Below are positions 40,501 through 52,130 of a stretch of 64,000 bases of DNA, piece after piece. Positions within the stretch are counted from its first letter, which is position 1, and the number at the start of each line of letters is the position of its first letter. The notes under the pieces were generated by a model. It searched no databases. It saw nothing but the letters and a program-made list of their open reading frames with translations, and was not told the origin of the DNA. Origin of the DNA: Myrica gale (Eukaryota > Streptophyta > Magnoliopsida > Fagales > Myricaceae); contig OZ005601.1 in NCBI GenBank assembly GCA_963930655.1, positions 11,652,001-11,716,000 of the forward strand, given 5' to 3'. A program made the position numbers and the translations under genes.

Positions 40501-41992
40501 CTTGATTAGAGTAAATTTTCTCTGCAGGTTATACACCAGAAGTCTAGAATTTCGTATGATGAAATTACAAATGACCTCTGCCCTGTAAATCTCTCTCTCC
40601 CGCTGCATTTTTTCATAAACACAGTAGGGATTGTTCTCTGATACTTTACTGCTTGCTGTCTTCAGATCCTGAGTGTTCAGCAGCTTTATAGAATATGCAC
40701 GCTATACTGGGATGATAATTACAACACTCGAAGTGTATCACCAGATGTAAGCCAACCAAAAAGCGAAAGAAAAAAATTTTGTTTTCAAATTTAGCAAAGC
40801 TGTTTTTTTTTTTTTTCATTTTCCAGAGTCGGTGCGCATATACTTAGATATGTAACTTATTAATGTGGTGGTTCGACTGTAATTTGTGCAGGTTATTTCC
40901 AGCATGAGGATTCTGATGACAGAGGACTCCAACAATGATGATAGTCACTCCTTTTTGTTGGATGATAATTCCAGGTTTACATGCACTCAAGTTTAACTTT
41001 AGGAAACAATGTTGTAGGAAGTCTAGCTACAATAGGAAAATATAGAACATTTCATCAAAGAAGCGCTTTCTCAAAACTGGGTAAATACGGAATTTTGTTT
41101 GGAAACTGTTAAGAACAACATAATAGACACCTATGCATATGAATATTTGTATCAGAATAAATTGATTGAATGTAAGTACTTGAAAGAGAAAGTTGAGTGA
41201 TCGGGAGTTTGGTCCTTGAGTGGTACACCATTTTCATAATAGGTCATTGGGTTTTAAAACTAAAAATTTTAGTCCTCAAGTTTTCACTGTTTTCATAATA
41301 GGTCCGTAAGTTTTAAAACTAAAAGCTTTTAGTCCCTGAGTTTTGGGTTCTTTAAAAAAAAAGTCCTTTGATCAGCTATCCATCCAGCCCAGCAACAGCA
41401 TAAGGTCAATCTTAGTAAAAGTTCAACTTAGCTACCCACATAACGCTCCAATTGTTTGGTAAGTGAAATAGTGCGTGGCATCAAGTTGGCATGGTAGCTT
41501 TTTGTTGGACACGAGCGGACAGTGGGTGATGTGACGTCATATGTGGCAACCATTGCTTATTGGACAGGTGGCAGTGTCATGTGTGCAACTGACTTGGGTT
41601 TCTATCTTTAAGATAGACTTTCTGCCGTTCGTGGACTGGACAGAGAGATGACTGAAGACTTGTTTTTTTAAGAGTCCAAAACTCAAGGACTAAAATTTTT
41701 AGTTTTATAACCTAAAGACCTATTATGAAAACGGTGTAAGACTCAAAGATTAAAATTTTGAGTTTTAAAACCCAATGATCTATTATGAAAAGGTGTAAAA
41801 CTCAAGGACCGAAAATAATTTTTCCCAAAAGAAAATCTCTACGCTAGACTCCCTCTAATTATGCTTTTTGAATGCAGCATTCCTTTCTCTGTTGATGACA
41901 TTTCAAGTTCCCTCCAAGAGAAGCATTTTTCTAATGTAAAGCCTCCTGTGGAGCTCTTGAAGAATCCAGCCTTCCAATTTTTACAGGAATGA
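19520..41992 (+). CDS. class XI myosin heavy chain, MYA2/myosin-6-like, complete
   Basis: This is an actin-based motor that moves organelles and vesicles and drives cytoplasmic streaming. Coding exons: 19520-19522, 20517-20645, 21943-22086, 22385-22530, 22652-22811, 22956-23014, 23136-23295, 24374-24523, 24593-24729, 24799-24945, 25053-25154, 25539-25596, 25695-25796, 26916-26953, 27139-27265, 27364-27534, 27627-27758, 28046-28155, 28238-28298, 28582-28759, 28892-29097, 31521-31640, 31913-32011, 32991-33203, 33993-34132, 34273-34396, 34498-34572, 34724-34894, 35263-35409, 35573-35755, 36260-36391, 36475-36545, 36664-36763, 37026-37082, 40528-40584, 40666-40746, 40892-40974, 41878-41992. All junctions are GT/AG and join in frame (4488 nt, about 1495 residues; MYA2-type proteins are about 1500). 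Order: SH3-like N-terminus (about 8-55), motor (about 60-725) with P-loop GESGAGKT (156-163), switch I NNNSSRFG (210-217) and switch II DIYGFE (435-440), six IQ motifs (about 738-875), coiled coil (about 880-1070), globular DIL tail (about 1098-1495). No stop, frameshift or lost key residue was seen. The subgroup assignment is by overall resemblance. Confidence 0.95.
26640..26885. repeat. degenerate about 120-bp tandem duplication in a myosin intron
   Basis: The block cttgtccttctaaatcc...ggttggattaaggagacact at about 26650 is repeated at about 26770 with substitutions, and a third partial start lies near 26884. It is in the intron between exons 13 and 14 and does not touch the splice sites. 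Confidence 0.65.
29752..31092 (+). mobile_element. 5'-truncated LINE in a myosin intron (copy 1)
   Basis: The insertion (29766-31078) is flanked by a 14-bp target duplication, ttgaaagggtctac, at 29752-29765 and 31079-31092, and ends in an A-run. The interior encodes, with frameshifts, the C-terminal part of a plant L1-type reverse transcriptase: [17 protein letters not shown], then the zf-RVT region with W[CY][17 protein letters not shown]. It lies sense to the myosin gene in the intron between exons 21 and 22. The reverse-transcriptase core and ORF1 are missing, so it cannot move by itself. Confidence 0.9.
33262..33873 (+). mobile_element. 5'-truncated LINE in a myosin intron (copy 2)
   Basis: A 17-bp target duplication (atattggagaatgacct) lies at 33262-33278 and 33857-33873, with a poly-A end at 33848-33857. 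The insert encodes only the zf-RVT tail, uninterrupted from about 33353 to 33781: [18 protein letters not shown], then [16 protein letters not shown]. It is closely related to copy 3 (39066-39865) and lies between exons 24 and 25, sense to the gene. Confidence 0.9.
36885..37005 (+). mobile_element. possible tRNA-derived SINE fragment
   Basis: The order gagctgcagctcaaatgaca (A-box-like), a spacer with gggcaggagggtaag, then gtgggttcaagacc (B-box-like) and a short tail resembles plant tRNA-derived SINEs. No target duplication or 3' tail is clear, so this is tentative. It lies in the intron before exon 34. Confidence 0.35.
39066..39865 (+). mobile_element. 5'-truncated LINE in a myosin intron (copy 3)
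   Basis: It encodes, across one frameshift near 39350 and a stop at about 39616, the end of a LINE reverse transcriptase with the zf-RVT signature [18 protein letters not shown]. It ends in a poly-A tract after aataagattgactta, the same 3' end as copy 2. An 18-base G-run at 39682-39699 interrupts the tail. No target duplication was found; the 5' border is approximate. It accounts for part of the unusually long (3.4-kb) intron between exons 34 and 35. Confidence 0.82.
41211..41810. mobile_element. 600-bp foldback element in the last myosin intron
   Basis: The left arm (ggtccttgag, cattttcataataggtc, gttttaaaactaaaa, tttagtcc; the motif set occurs twice) is matched inverted on the right (ggactaaaa, gacctattatgaaaa, ctcaaggacc). 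The middle, about 41380-41640, is unrelated and non-coding. It resembles Mutator-like foldback MITEs, but target duplications were not identified. Splice sites at 40974 and 41878 are undisturbed. Confidence 0.7.
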
Positions 41993-44900
41993 AGCCGTGG
42001 CTTTTAGCATTTTTCCTTCTCAGCCTTCTGATACATCAAATTTCGTCAAAGATTCAGCTGAAACTTAAACACAGTCACTGCCACTGTAAATCCCCATCCT
42101 TTCCCCTCTCTGTTTCCTCTTTATGTATTTCTTCTTCATTGTAGCATCCACTGCCCTGGAGTAGAAAATCCTTCAAACCTAAGTAGGCTTGTTCAGATAG
42201 TTAAGGGGGCAGGGACAGGTTTTACACTTCAAAGGCTCTTTGTTTTCTTTTCTTTTGTATTGTCATTTCATTTACCTTATAATTTTCTCGGTAATGGGTC
42301 ATCTGGGGCCAGCATTCTTTGTAGGTATTGTAGGAGGGAGAAACTTGTCAATACTGTGGTTGGAGGAGCTGATCTTAGGGCTATCTGCTCCTGTTCCCCA
42401 TATCTTGTACAAAGCAATACAATAGATATATATTGTACCTTGTTTGTAGTGTATCGATATTTCTGTCTTTCATTCTTCATATGGATGAAGAAACATTACT
42501 TCTTCACACACACTATATGTACCTTCACGAAGTAGCTATACCTTTGTCTGAAGAGTGTGAATTAAGAGTTTGTGGCTGTTTCAATGTCCAAAAATATTAG
42601 CAGGGTCCAGGCTTAACCATCAGGAGGAAGAAAAAAGAGAAAATGATGAGATATTTTTGCTTAAATTAGGGTTTTTTTTAGTTAAATTAGGTTTCTTGAT
42701 CATCAGCAAACATGGCCGGAAGGAGTTTCAAGGTTAGATTGAGCTTGGGTGAACTCCTGAAGGATCAAATTTGGGCGCCATGGAGTGGGAGTGGTCAACT
42801 CGACCTCAACTGAAAGGCAATATGGCAAATGGATGCAACTTTGCCACAAAATCTCGAAAGTTTGTTTATGTTGTGTTAGGGTGAAGGCGAACTCTTCGTT
42901 AGATGACTAACTGGAGAAACCTACACTTGGACTAGGTTGTCTCTCTCAGATGGTCCGGGCTCGCTAAATATCAAACATGGTGAGAAATTGTGATTATCTG
43001 TAACTCTTTTCAATCTTGGTTTTTTTATCGCTTGAAACAATACAAAGAACCCGAGTTTGGAGTGGATAGTACTATCCAATTAATATATAGGGATACATAA
43101 TATATATATCAAAGGCCAACTGAAACCCGTCGCTTAAAGAAGGGTAAAAAGGGTAGTGTTGTAATAAAAGCACCTTTTTTTTTTTCTAAGTACCTAAAAA
43201 AAAGGGTAATAAAAGCACCTACTTCTACCAATTCTCTTATTGCAAGTGAATGAAAAATTGAAAATTGTAAGTATCAAGTGAAAAAAGGTTTACATGACTA
43301 AAAATCTGTTATTGTTTTAGAGATCAGTTTTAAACGAGTTCAGAGTGGGAGTCTATTAAAGAGGACGTAAAAAAAAATGACTTTGAAATTTTATATGATG
43401 CATATGTTTGCAGACAAGATAAGGATAGCGAGATGTTACCATGTTTGCCTTTCAGTTGAGGTTGAGTTGAACTAGTCCCAAAACTATCAAAATCGGCACA
43501 CGATCCCCAAAATTATTAAAATACTTTAATATTTGCTTTATCATAAGATCCGACAGTTAAAATATGTATAAAATAGGTTATATAACAGAATATTAGCAGT
43601 TGAATCTATTGTAAAAAACATTGATGGATTCTATAACATGACAAACATTGATAGATTTTGAATCCTATAATTGTGACTCATGCATAATGTAGTTTAAATA
43701 GTTGTTGGTTCGGGGCCGAAAATATCAAAATTGAGACAGGCTTTAGCCTTAGAAATCCATTTGCGATTTCAGACTTCCCCCTCCAAGTTGAAGTTACATT
43801 TAGGGCTTGGTATTTTTCCCATGTATATATGCTCTGGGAAAAGGACAAAATTCAAAAAGAAAGGAACAGAAAAAAGAAGCTTCCCGGACTTCATCGTTCA
43901 GCTTGCAGTTAGCACATGCATGCATGCATGTCTTTCGGTTTGGAAGATTCTCATTAAAAGCGCCTGTTGACCGTTTCCTCACCAACGATCGTACGTGCCC
44001 GACTCCCGACTCTTCCAACATTCATGTGTGATCACATGCCTTTCCATGTTTCACATCTGATTCTCTCCTACTTGGGGGAACAAGGCGACAACATGTTATA
44101 CGTACCTGTTGCATTTCAGTTATTACAGTTATGGAGTTAGTTGCTTTTGTATATCTAAAAAATGGGTGTAGTGCCTACATATAAACAAATACACTTAATA
44201 GTATTTATTTGAATCTTATGGGTTTATTTTATTCAGAGATCAGTTGCATTGACCAGACCGACCATTTTGATGCATGTATAAGGCATTCAATGTTACTGTT
44301 CAAGGACGAAGTTCGTTCCCGCCCCCTTTCAGAGGAAAAATTTGAAAAGAAAAAGGGTTCGAAGCACAGATTCATACGTACGTACTATAATAAACTATTT
44401 TTTAAGCATGTTATACATGTCTTTTTGCCTTATTTCTCCCAGCTCCCATTGTTTAAATGAGGTCGTACAATTTCAAGATCATGTTGGCTTGCTTAAGCTG
44501 CAATATTACCTAAAACCAAAGTGAGAAAAGGCGTGGGGATCGATTTCGATGTAGCTAGGGTTCCTAATGTTATGTCTCGTTTCAAGGTTTTTGAGCGTGG
44601 GGGAATGGGGTAATTGGTATGAGGTAAGGTGCGCTTGGTCTAGGATTTCAATGCATCTTGCTTTGAAACGATCTGGGTTTGGTCAGGCTGAAGCCTAATT
44701 AGTAGACATTTGTGGGTTGCTTAATTTTCTTTGAGGAAGCTTCTTTGCTTCCCCTGACTATCAGGGGTTTAATTTTCTGGGATTTATTATCAAAACATAG
44801 TAGTCTTGATTGCATCAATTCTTTCTTTGTACAAATTAGTTTGCTGGATTCTTCATGCAATAGCTTCTAGAATAAAAGATTCAGTCACGTATTGATTCAG

Positions 44901-45008
44901 CCACCTGACGTAAGCCTCCCTCTTCTGTCGGCTTTCTTTTTTCGGGGTTGTATCAGTTTGCTATCCATCATGGGTATTTGTATGATCTTTTGGCTCGCTT
45001 GTTAGTCT
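41993..45008. other. myosin 3' UTR followed by intergenic DNA
   Basis: The first about 500 bases are T-rich and probably hold the 3' UTR and poly-A sites, which cannot be pinned to a base. From about 42600 to 45008 there are only short open frames without family motifs. No element ends or RNA genes were recognised. Confidence 0.45.
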
Positions 45009-45850
45009 CACTACAAAAAAAAGACTTCTACGGTGGTCGGAATTCGTCGTTAAAGTCCAAAAAAACGCCGCTAAGTTTCTAGCGGCATTTGTGCACACCA
45101 CTATATATGTGTCATAAGAGGTTTTAGTGGCGTTTCTTGAAAACGCTGGTGCAAAATGTGACCTATAGCGGTGGCCACATAGCAACAGTCAAAATCGCTG
45201 ATAAAGACCCGAATCGCGTTTTTTATTTTTTTGGCAGCATTTCCCTAAAACGTTGCTATAGGTCTTTTGCAGCGTTTAGAAATCGCTGTTATAGACCAAT
45301 CTGCTGCGTCATTTTAAAAAGCGCCGCTACATCCTTTTTTTCCTAGCGTTTCGTAAATGCCGCTAAAAGTACTCAGTAGTGTTTTAGTAAATGCCACTAC
45401 AGCTCACTTTTCGGCAGCGTTTTAAAAACTCCGCTATAGCTCGATTTTGTCCTGTGTTTAAATATCTACATCAGAGTTTTGTGACCGTCGCTAAAAACAT
45501 GTGCATTTTTTTTGGTATGCGCCAGCGCTTTTAAAAACGCCACTAATCGAGTTACGTACAATAGATACATTTGTGTAAAAACCTGCATTTTTTCCTGTAT
45601 TTTCTTGCAATACAAATTTAATTGATTGATGTAAAAAGATAATAAGATGTATAATAAAACAAAATATATTACATCGTTGACTAAATAACCATGTTTTACA
45701 AGTTTAGCATCTAACCATATCTAACGACGTCTTACAAAGAATAAACTAAAAGTTTCTAAGTAGTATAAAAAGTAACAAGTAATGACACTTAACAACAAAT
45801 AATTTTAATTTTAATCCTTGGCTGCTCTAGCACCATCTGCACCATCATTA

Positions 45851-46480
45851 CACTACAAAAAATATAGGCTACACCAACGGTCGCAAAACCGCTATCAAAA
45901 GCCCAAAAACACCGTTAAGCTTTTACCAGCGATTTTTTACCGGCGTTTTGTGACCGTTGTTTTTTTTTCCTTCGGGGAATGTCTTTAACAATGTTTTTCA
46001 AAAACGCTGGTGATTCCCTACCTTTTAGCAGCTGCCGCTTAGCGGCGTTTTCCAACCGCTGGTAATTCCTCAGCTTACTACAACGGTTTTTTAGTGGCTT
46101 TTTAAAAAAGCGTTGGTGTTTCCCCGCATATAGCAGCGGTTTTTTAGCAGCGTTTCTAAAAACGCTGGCGTTTCTCACGATTTTCAACAACGATTTTTAG
46201 CGACGTTTTTAAAAACGCTGACGTTTCCCCGCTTATAACAGCGGGTTTTTAGTAGCTTTTGTGGAAAACGCTGACGTTTCTCCTGATTTAGAACAACGTT
46301 TTAAAAAAAACGCAGGCATTTTTCCTACTTATAGCAGCGCTTGCGACCGTTGGTATAGGCAAAAAATGTTGCCATAGGTTTTAGCAGCGGTTTTGTAGAG
46401 CCGAACCAAAATATTATTTTTGCAGCATTTCGAGAAACGTCGCTACAGGTATTTAGCAGCGGTTTTAGGTCAGGTCAGTT
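45851..46480. mobile_element. second CACTA-like left end with its own subterminal repeats
   Basis: CACTACAAAAAATATAGGC begins at 45851, followed by about 600 bp of agcggttttt / aaaaacgctgg repeats in both orientations. Its sequence differs from the outer end, and no matching right end was found. It is either a truncated nested element or a rearranged copy. Confidence 0.6.
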
Positions 46481-46703
46481 TTTTTATTTTGATTTTTTTG
46501 TATGTGGCGCCATTTTTAAAACACCACTAATTTTTTATTTTATTTTCCTAGACATGCCTTTTTAGTCCTATTTTAATAATTATAATTAATTGAATGCAAA
46601 AACTTAAAGAACGAGGATAATATAAGAAAATATAATTCATCATTGATTAATAGGATTTTACAACACAAGAATCTCTACAAGTAATCTAAAAAGTAACAAG
46701 TTT

Positions 46704-47784
46704 GGGAAAGTTACAAATAACTCACTGAGTTTTAGCGTCTTTTTAAAAAACTCACTGGGTTTTAAAAAATTTCAAAACGCTCCTTGGGTATGTCATTTTG
46801 GTATCAAAACTCACTGCACCTAACGCCGTTAGAAATGTTTAACGGAAAATTCATCTCGTCCAATCACAATATGACACGTGTCATTAAATAAAAAATAAAA
46901 AATAAATAATAAATCAAAATTAATTTAAAAAAAGAGAGCAAATTTACAAATAACTCACTAAGTTTTAGCTCCTTTTTAAAAAACTTACTGATTTTTATAC
47001 AATTTCAAAACGCTCACTGGGTTTATCATTTTAGTATCAAAATTCACTAGACCCAACGCTGTTAGAGCGGGGATGTGACACATGTCATTAAATAAATAAA
47101 AAATAAATCTAAAACTAATAAAAAACAACTAATTTTATATATATAAAAAAAAGAGCGGGGACCCCTGATCCGTTCCCGGTGGAGGAGGGATTCTGGTCGC
47201 CCAGAACTGGGCGGCCAGAGGGAGGGCTCCTCCACCCCGAGCGATGGTCTCTTTGGGTTGCGGGATAGGGGAGGTCCCACACCCACCCAGACGCGGATGG
47301 GTGGAGGGGGTCCACCCATGGAAGCTCATAACTTGGTAGCCAACGGAGGGTCACATGTCATTAAATAATGTGACACGTGTCATTAATGACAGGTGTCACA
47401 ACCCCGCTCTAATAGCGTTGGGTCCAGTGTGTTTTGATACTAAAATGAGAAACTCAGTGAGCGTTTTGAAATTATTTAAAACCCAGTGAATTTTTTAAAA
47501 AGGAGCTAAAACTTAGTGATTTATTTGTAAATTTTTTTTAAAAAAATTACTTTTTTTTAAAATTAATTTTGATTTAATTTTTAAAATATTTTTTATTTAT
47601 TTAATGACACGTGTCACATTGTGATTGAAGCAGATGGATTTTCCGTTAAACATGTCTAACGGCGTTGGGTCCAGTGAGTTTTGATACCAAAATGACAAAC
47701 CCAGTGAGCGTTTTGAAACTTTTTAAAACCCAGCGAGTTTTTTAAAAAGGCGTTAAAACTCAGCGAGTTATTTGTAAATTTCCC
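46704..47784. mobile_element. nested foldback element inside the CACTA element
   Basis: Outer arms 46704 to about 46935 and about 47540-47784 are inverted copies (gggaaagttacaaataactc against gagttatttgtaaatttccc; both contain 'aacgccgtta' and 'acacgtgtcatt'). A second, similar pair of arms (about 46938-47100 and 47345-47535) lies inside them, around a GC-rich core (47150-47340). No clear 9-bp target duplication was found. It is non-coding. Confidence 0.75.
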
Positions 47785-48131
47785 TTTCTTATATAAAATA
47801 ATAATAAGCAATGACCAATTAAATATTCAAATACAACACAATAAGCAAGGATAAATTAAAATCTTCCTCCTGTTACACATCAATATCCTCTTGAATTCCT
47901 GTAATTGAAAATAAATATCACATGAGAAATAGAAATAGTTTAGCTCATTATGCATAATCCCAAACCTTGAGACAAAAAGAAGCTGAATGACAGATGCTAG
48001 AGAATATTTCTATAACAAAATCGAGCTCTAATTGTAATTTTAATAATTGCATTCGGTGCAGAATAATTCCAGATAACATGTAAAATTGGACATGGAAATA
48101 CGGAAATTAAAAATCTTGGAGTGTGACAAAC

Positions 48132-48188
48132 CTGTAAGCACTCATTCAAGGAGTCCAGCATACTTGCACAAATCTCTGTATCAGGTTC
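48132..48188 (-). pseudogene. single importin-5-like (karyopherin beta) exon
   Basis: On the minus strand a 57-base open segment encodes EPDTEICASMLDSLNECLQ. It is bounded by a good acceptor (TTTGCAG|GAA) and a donor (CAG|GTTTGT). The peptide matches my memory of a HEAT-repeat segment of plant importin-5-type nuclear transport receptors. No further convincing exon of that gene was found in the element, so this looks like a captured genomic scrap, not a gene. Confidence 0.55.
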
Positions 48189-48834
48189 CTGCAAACATAT
48201 TAATTGATTTAGCTACTTCAACACCCTTGAAGCATCCAAAAACAACATTCATAATCGGTGGAAATTGCACGCATCTTCTTTCTGCAACCTCAGGGGTCAG
48301 TACTACTTCTTAGTAAATATGACAGGCCTTGACAAAAGATTGCAGAATTTCCTGCAAAACGTAGTCAATAGCTCTATCAACCATGAGGAGATCGAAGAAT
48401 CTAGACCAAGAGACCGAGAAAGACAAATTAAATGGGGGAGAATCAGGATGCAAAAACGCATGCCGATGGAAAGAAAGACAAATTCAAAGCATCTACTTGA
48501 TAACATAAATAGGAGCCTGTAAAATTTATGGATCCTAGGTTTTGAACCCGAAATTAGACTAGTGGGAAATCTTCTGCACGTGAAATTAAATGAGTCATTC
48601 ACCATTTAAATGATGTAAAACACAATCTTCAGGCTTGATGCTGAATGACAAAACAATCCAAAAATCTAAAATCAGATTTTGAACATTTATACTCAGCAAC
48701 TACATGGATCATCTCCATCAAGCGTCCATTCTCGAGGTTTGCAAATATAAATTCGTGCAATTTCCCCTGCACTAGGAAAAAGGCATCTGCAGGCTTGGTG
48801 GTTGGGCAGGAGAGGGGAGAGGGCTAGAGGGAGA

Positions 48835-48985
48835 AATGGGGGACTCACGAGGGCTTGGGTTGAAAAAGGGGGACTCACGAGGGCCAGGGTGGAAAAAAGG
48901 GGAACTCGCAGGTGCCCGGGTGGAAAAAAGGGGCTCGGGTGGAAAAAAGGAGGACTCGCGGGGGCCCAAGTGGAAAAAGGCGGGA
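48835..48985. repeat. GC-rich minisatellite
   Basis: Several imperfect units of about 20-35 bases share a 'ggactcacgaggg...gggtggaaaaa(a)gg' pattern. The open frames here on both strands come from the repeat and are not genes. Confidence 0.75.
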
Positions 48986-51900
48986 ATGGTGTCTCGCGTG
49001 CAAGGCCCTAGAAAATTCAAGGCGCCCCGAGCGCGGGGCCTTGGAAATTTCAGCGTGCTCAGTACGCGTGGCCCTAGAAATTCTAGGGAACCTCGCTCGC
49101 GAGGCCAAAAACGATCATTCATGAGAAGCTAGAACGAGCTAAAACGAAAGGGTTTAACTGGATCCAAAGCCAAAAAAGATTGAATGTAAAGAAAGCAAAA
49201 ATGATTAGTAATACCTGCATATCCAAAGCATCAGGGCCTTCGTTTCTTTCTCTGTTTGCAAGTTTGGTAAACAAACAAAAGTCAGATTCACGATGTTGTA
49301 CTAAAGTCCGAAACTAAAAGGTCAAAATGAAAGGGTTTAACTAGATCGAAAGTGTTTTCCCCATCCATGAGAAGCTAGAATGAGCTAAAACAATGAATAA
49401 CTCGTGAGACGATGCGAGAGAAATTTGCAATCGCCCTTCAGACTGAACTACGCCACCATCTAAAATATAACTCGCACGCGCGAATTGCTTTGGAAGAAAA
49501 GAACAAATATAGGGCGGGGAGTCAAAAAGGGGTTTTGGAGATAAATGAAATTTTCCCCTCACTTGGCGCTAGAACGAATCTCACTTGGCTCTAAAACGAA
49601 ACGTTATAGCTAAATTTGTTATATGCTTTTTAAGTATACATAGGTTCATAAGTATGTCCATGAATGTGCATGTGTGTAGGTAGAAAAATTTGTGATTCGA
49701 ATCTTCAAGCAAAAAGATTCCAGATAGAGATCCTAATGAGAGTGAACATATATAGATGATAGAGAATAAAAGTTCAGTGATGGATGAGATATACAAACTT
49801 GGTAATCATATCCTCTGAAATAGATCACCATGCCTTTATTCGAATAATAATCTAAGTAATGCGCATACTAGCCTTGATAAACGCTTTAATGTAATCCCCA
49901 AATATAAGATTTTATCCTTGTGGAACAGACACAATTTTGCAAGGACTATCAGGAAATCTCTTCTGGAATCTAATAGCCTAAACAAATTGAAATTCGACAC
50001 TTGTGGATGTAAATATGATCGTGTTAATAATACTTGTCCATAGTAATTTAAATTGTGCTGATAACATAACTGAGAAGAAAGCCCACGACAAAAGTAAGAA
50101 TCTCCTACACATGTGCCGATCTTCGTGGTTTTTTTAATGGTTTTCAACTCCGAATGAAGCTGTGAGATGACAAGTTCCAGCTCTGCAGTCGTGTTTGCAG
50201 TCTCGTGCTCAGCCATTGGAGCATGACTGTCAATCTCTGTATTCAAACATTCGTGTTTATCCAGCAGTCGTCTCAGAATCTTTTTACCGTGGACACATAT
50301 TGGAGAGTCGAACCAATGGAAGAATCCGTAGGATCGCCCAAGCTGAAAAAAAGGATGGCAACATTATTGACTTAAAACCATTTATTAACAAATTCACAAA
50401 TGTACACAACAAAATTAAGTTACTTTGTAATTGACACAACTGAAGAATCTATGATCGAAATTTTGTTCAGCGTAAGAGGTCTTCAAACAGGCTTCAACTG
50501 AACAGTAACAAAATGGGGTCATAAATTGGTCTCCACTTCTGATTGTACTCTAGCTTCCACCACTAGCACACGGGCGTGCACTACTGTGACTGCTTGAGAA
50601 AGAAGCACCATTGAAATAATGTATTGTGTGACTATAGATAACTAAAACAATCTAAAACAATGTATTATGTGACTATAAATAACTATAACCCAAAGAACAA
50701 AATTTATTGTAATTTATTAGAAGAATGAGACCAGGAACGAGGAAATGGAGAATGCTTGAGCACTTACCAATATGATGTCATTGACCCAGAACTTCATTGG
50801 AAAGGAATGGAGGATTGCGGCGAGGAAAGAGAAAATGGGCCAAATTGTAATGTGTCCACCCACTGCCTGAAGTAATCCATATGGAATAGCTACATTCGGA
50901 CCCTCACAATCAATTAAATCCTCCAAGAAATGACGTCATTCATCACACAAATGATAAACGTCATACAAATAAATCCATAAAACAACAATGTCAAAAAGGG
51001 TAAAGAATTACCAGCAACATCAAATTTCAACAACCACATTCAAAAGTCAACCTCACAAAGCCTAATTAGTTACTCTAGTCTGCATCAATCCATGACAAAA
51101 GGAAAAAAGAGAGGGAAATAACTCTTACTAAGAATCGCAGGAGCTTCTTCGTCCTTCGCGAAGCACTGTCGAATATCAAAATTCAAGCGGAGATGCTTCT
51201 GATTCTAAAAGCCCTAAGAATCGCAAATAAAGGGAGAAAAGACGTTAAGCAAAAATGTATGTCCCCAATGCTTCCAATAGAACAAATTAAAATCTAACAA
51301 ACACATTGATTTTTTAACAACATATCTAAATGAATCAGTGAGACTTGAGAGAGAGATATGGTAGAGAAGATTAGAAGAGATTGATGTGTGAAGGAGGGGA
51401 TAAGAGGAAAGTAGCTGTGGCAGTGTGGTGGTCGGCGAATGGAGGCGCGACCGACGTGGGAAGAGCCTGGAGGTGGTTGGGTAGGTGGGCTGTCACTGTG
51501 CACAGGGATTTTGGGGAGGGAGGAGGAGATGCAGAGAGAAAATGCATTAAGGGGTGTTGGAATTGATCGAATGAGAAGGGATGGGAGAAAGTGGAAACGA
51601 CACCGTTTTTTTACAATAAACGCTGCTAAAAGTGTAAGATTTAGCGGCGGTCACAACAACTGCCGTTGGAAATATCAACCTATAGCAGTGTTTGTCCTTA
51701 AACGCTGCTAAAGCTCACCCTTTGTAGCGGCGTTTTATATTAAAACGCGCTAGAGGGCGTGAGATTTAGCGGTGTTCTCCAAAACGCTACTAGAGGTTGT
51801 AAGCTTTAGCAGAGTTTTTGCCAAAATGTCGTATGAAGTCGTAGTTTATAGTAGTGTTTTTGAACCTTTAGTGGCGTTTTTGAACAAACGATGTGAAACC

Positions 51901-52130
51901 CAAAACTTATGGCAGCATTTGTAATAAAACACCGCTAGGTAATTTTTAGCGGTGGTTGTTTTGACTGCCGCTAAAAAGATTGCCGCTAGAAGTCTTTTTT
52001 TTTGTAGTGTCAGTCACTTCTACGAAGGGTTTGACTGGCCATTTAGAATATGTGTAATTAAGTATTTAAAACTCATTAAATATTAATGAATGAGCTGTTA
52101 TGATTAAAAAGAAAAGAAAGAAAACCTTGA

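Larger units (their letters stand above)
45009..52009. mobile_element. CACTA (En/Spm-type) transposon, non-autonomous, with nested insertions
   Basis: The left end starts CACTACAAAAAAAAGACTTC and the right end is its inverted match (one extra A), ending ...TTTTTGTAGTG at 52009. Both termini are followed inward by dense short repeats of the tagcggcgtttt / aaaacgccgcta type (45040-45550 and 51590-52005), the expected subterminal transposase-binding arrays. The flanking trinucleotides are tct and tca, so the 3-bp duplication is imperfect. No transposase frame is present. Inside are a second CACTA-like end, a nested foldback, a minisatellite and an importin-like exon. Confidence 0.8.

Noticed and set aside
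48772..49132. Overlapping Pro/Arg/Gly-rich open frames on both strands
   Set aside because: They are produced by the GC-rich minisatellite and have no conserved protein pattern.
49836..50926. Two minus-strand frames in the CACTA interior (ELELVISQLHSELKTIK and an aromatic-rich one ending at a GT donor) as captured exons
   Set aside because: I could not match either to a known family, so capture is not supported beyond the importin-like exon.
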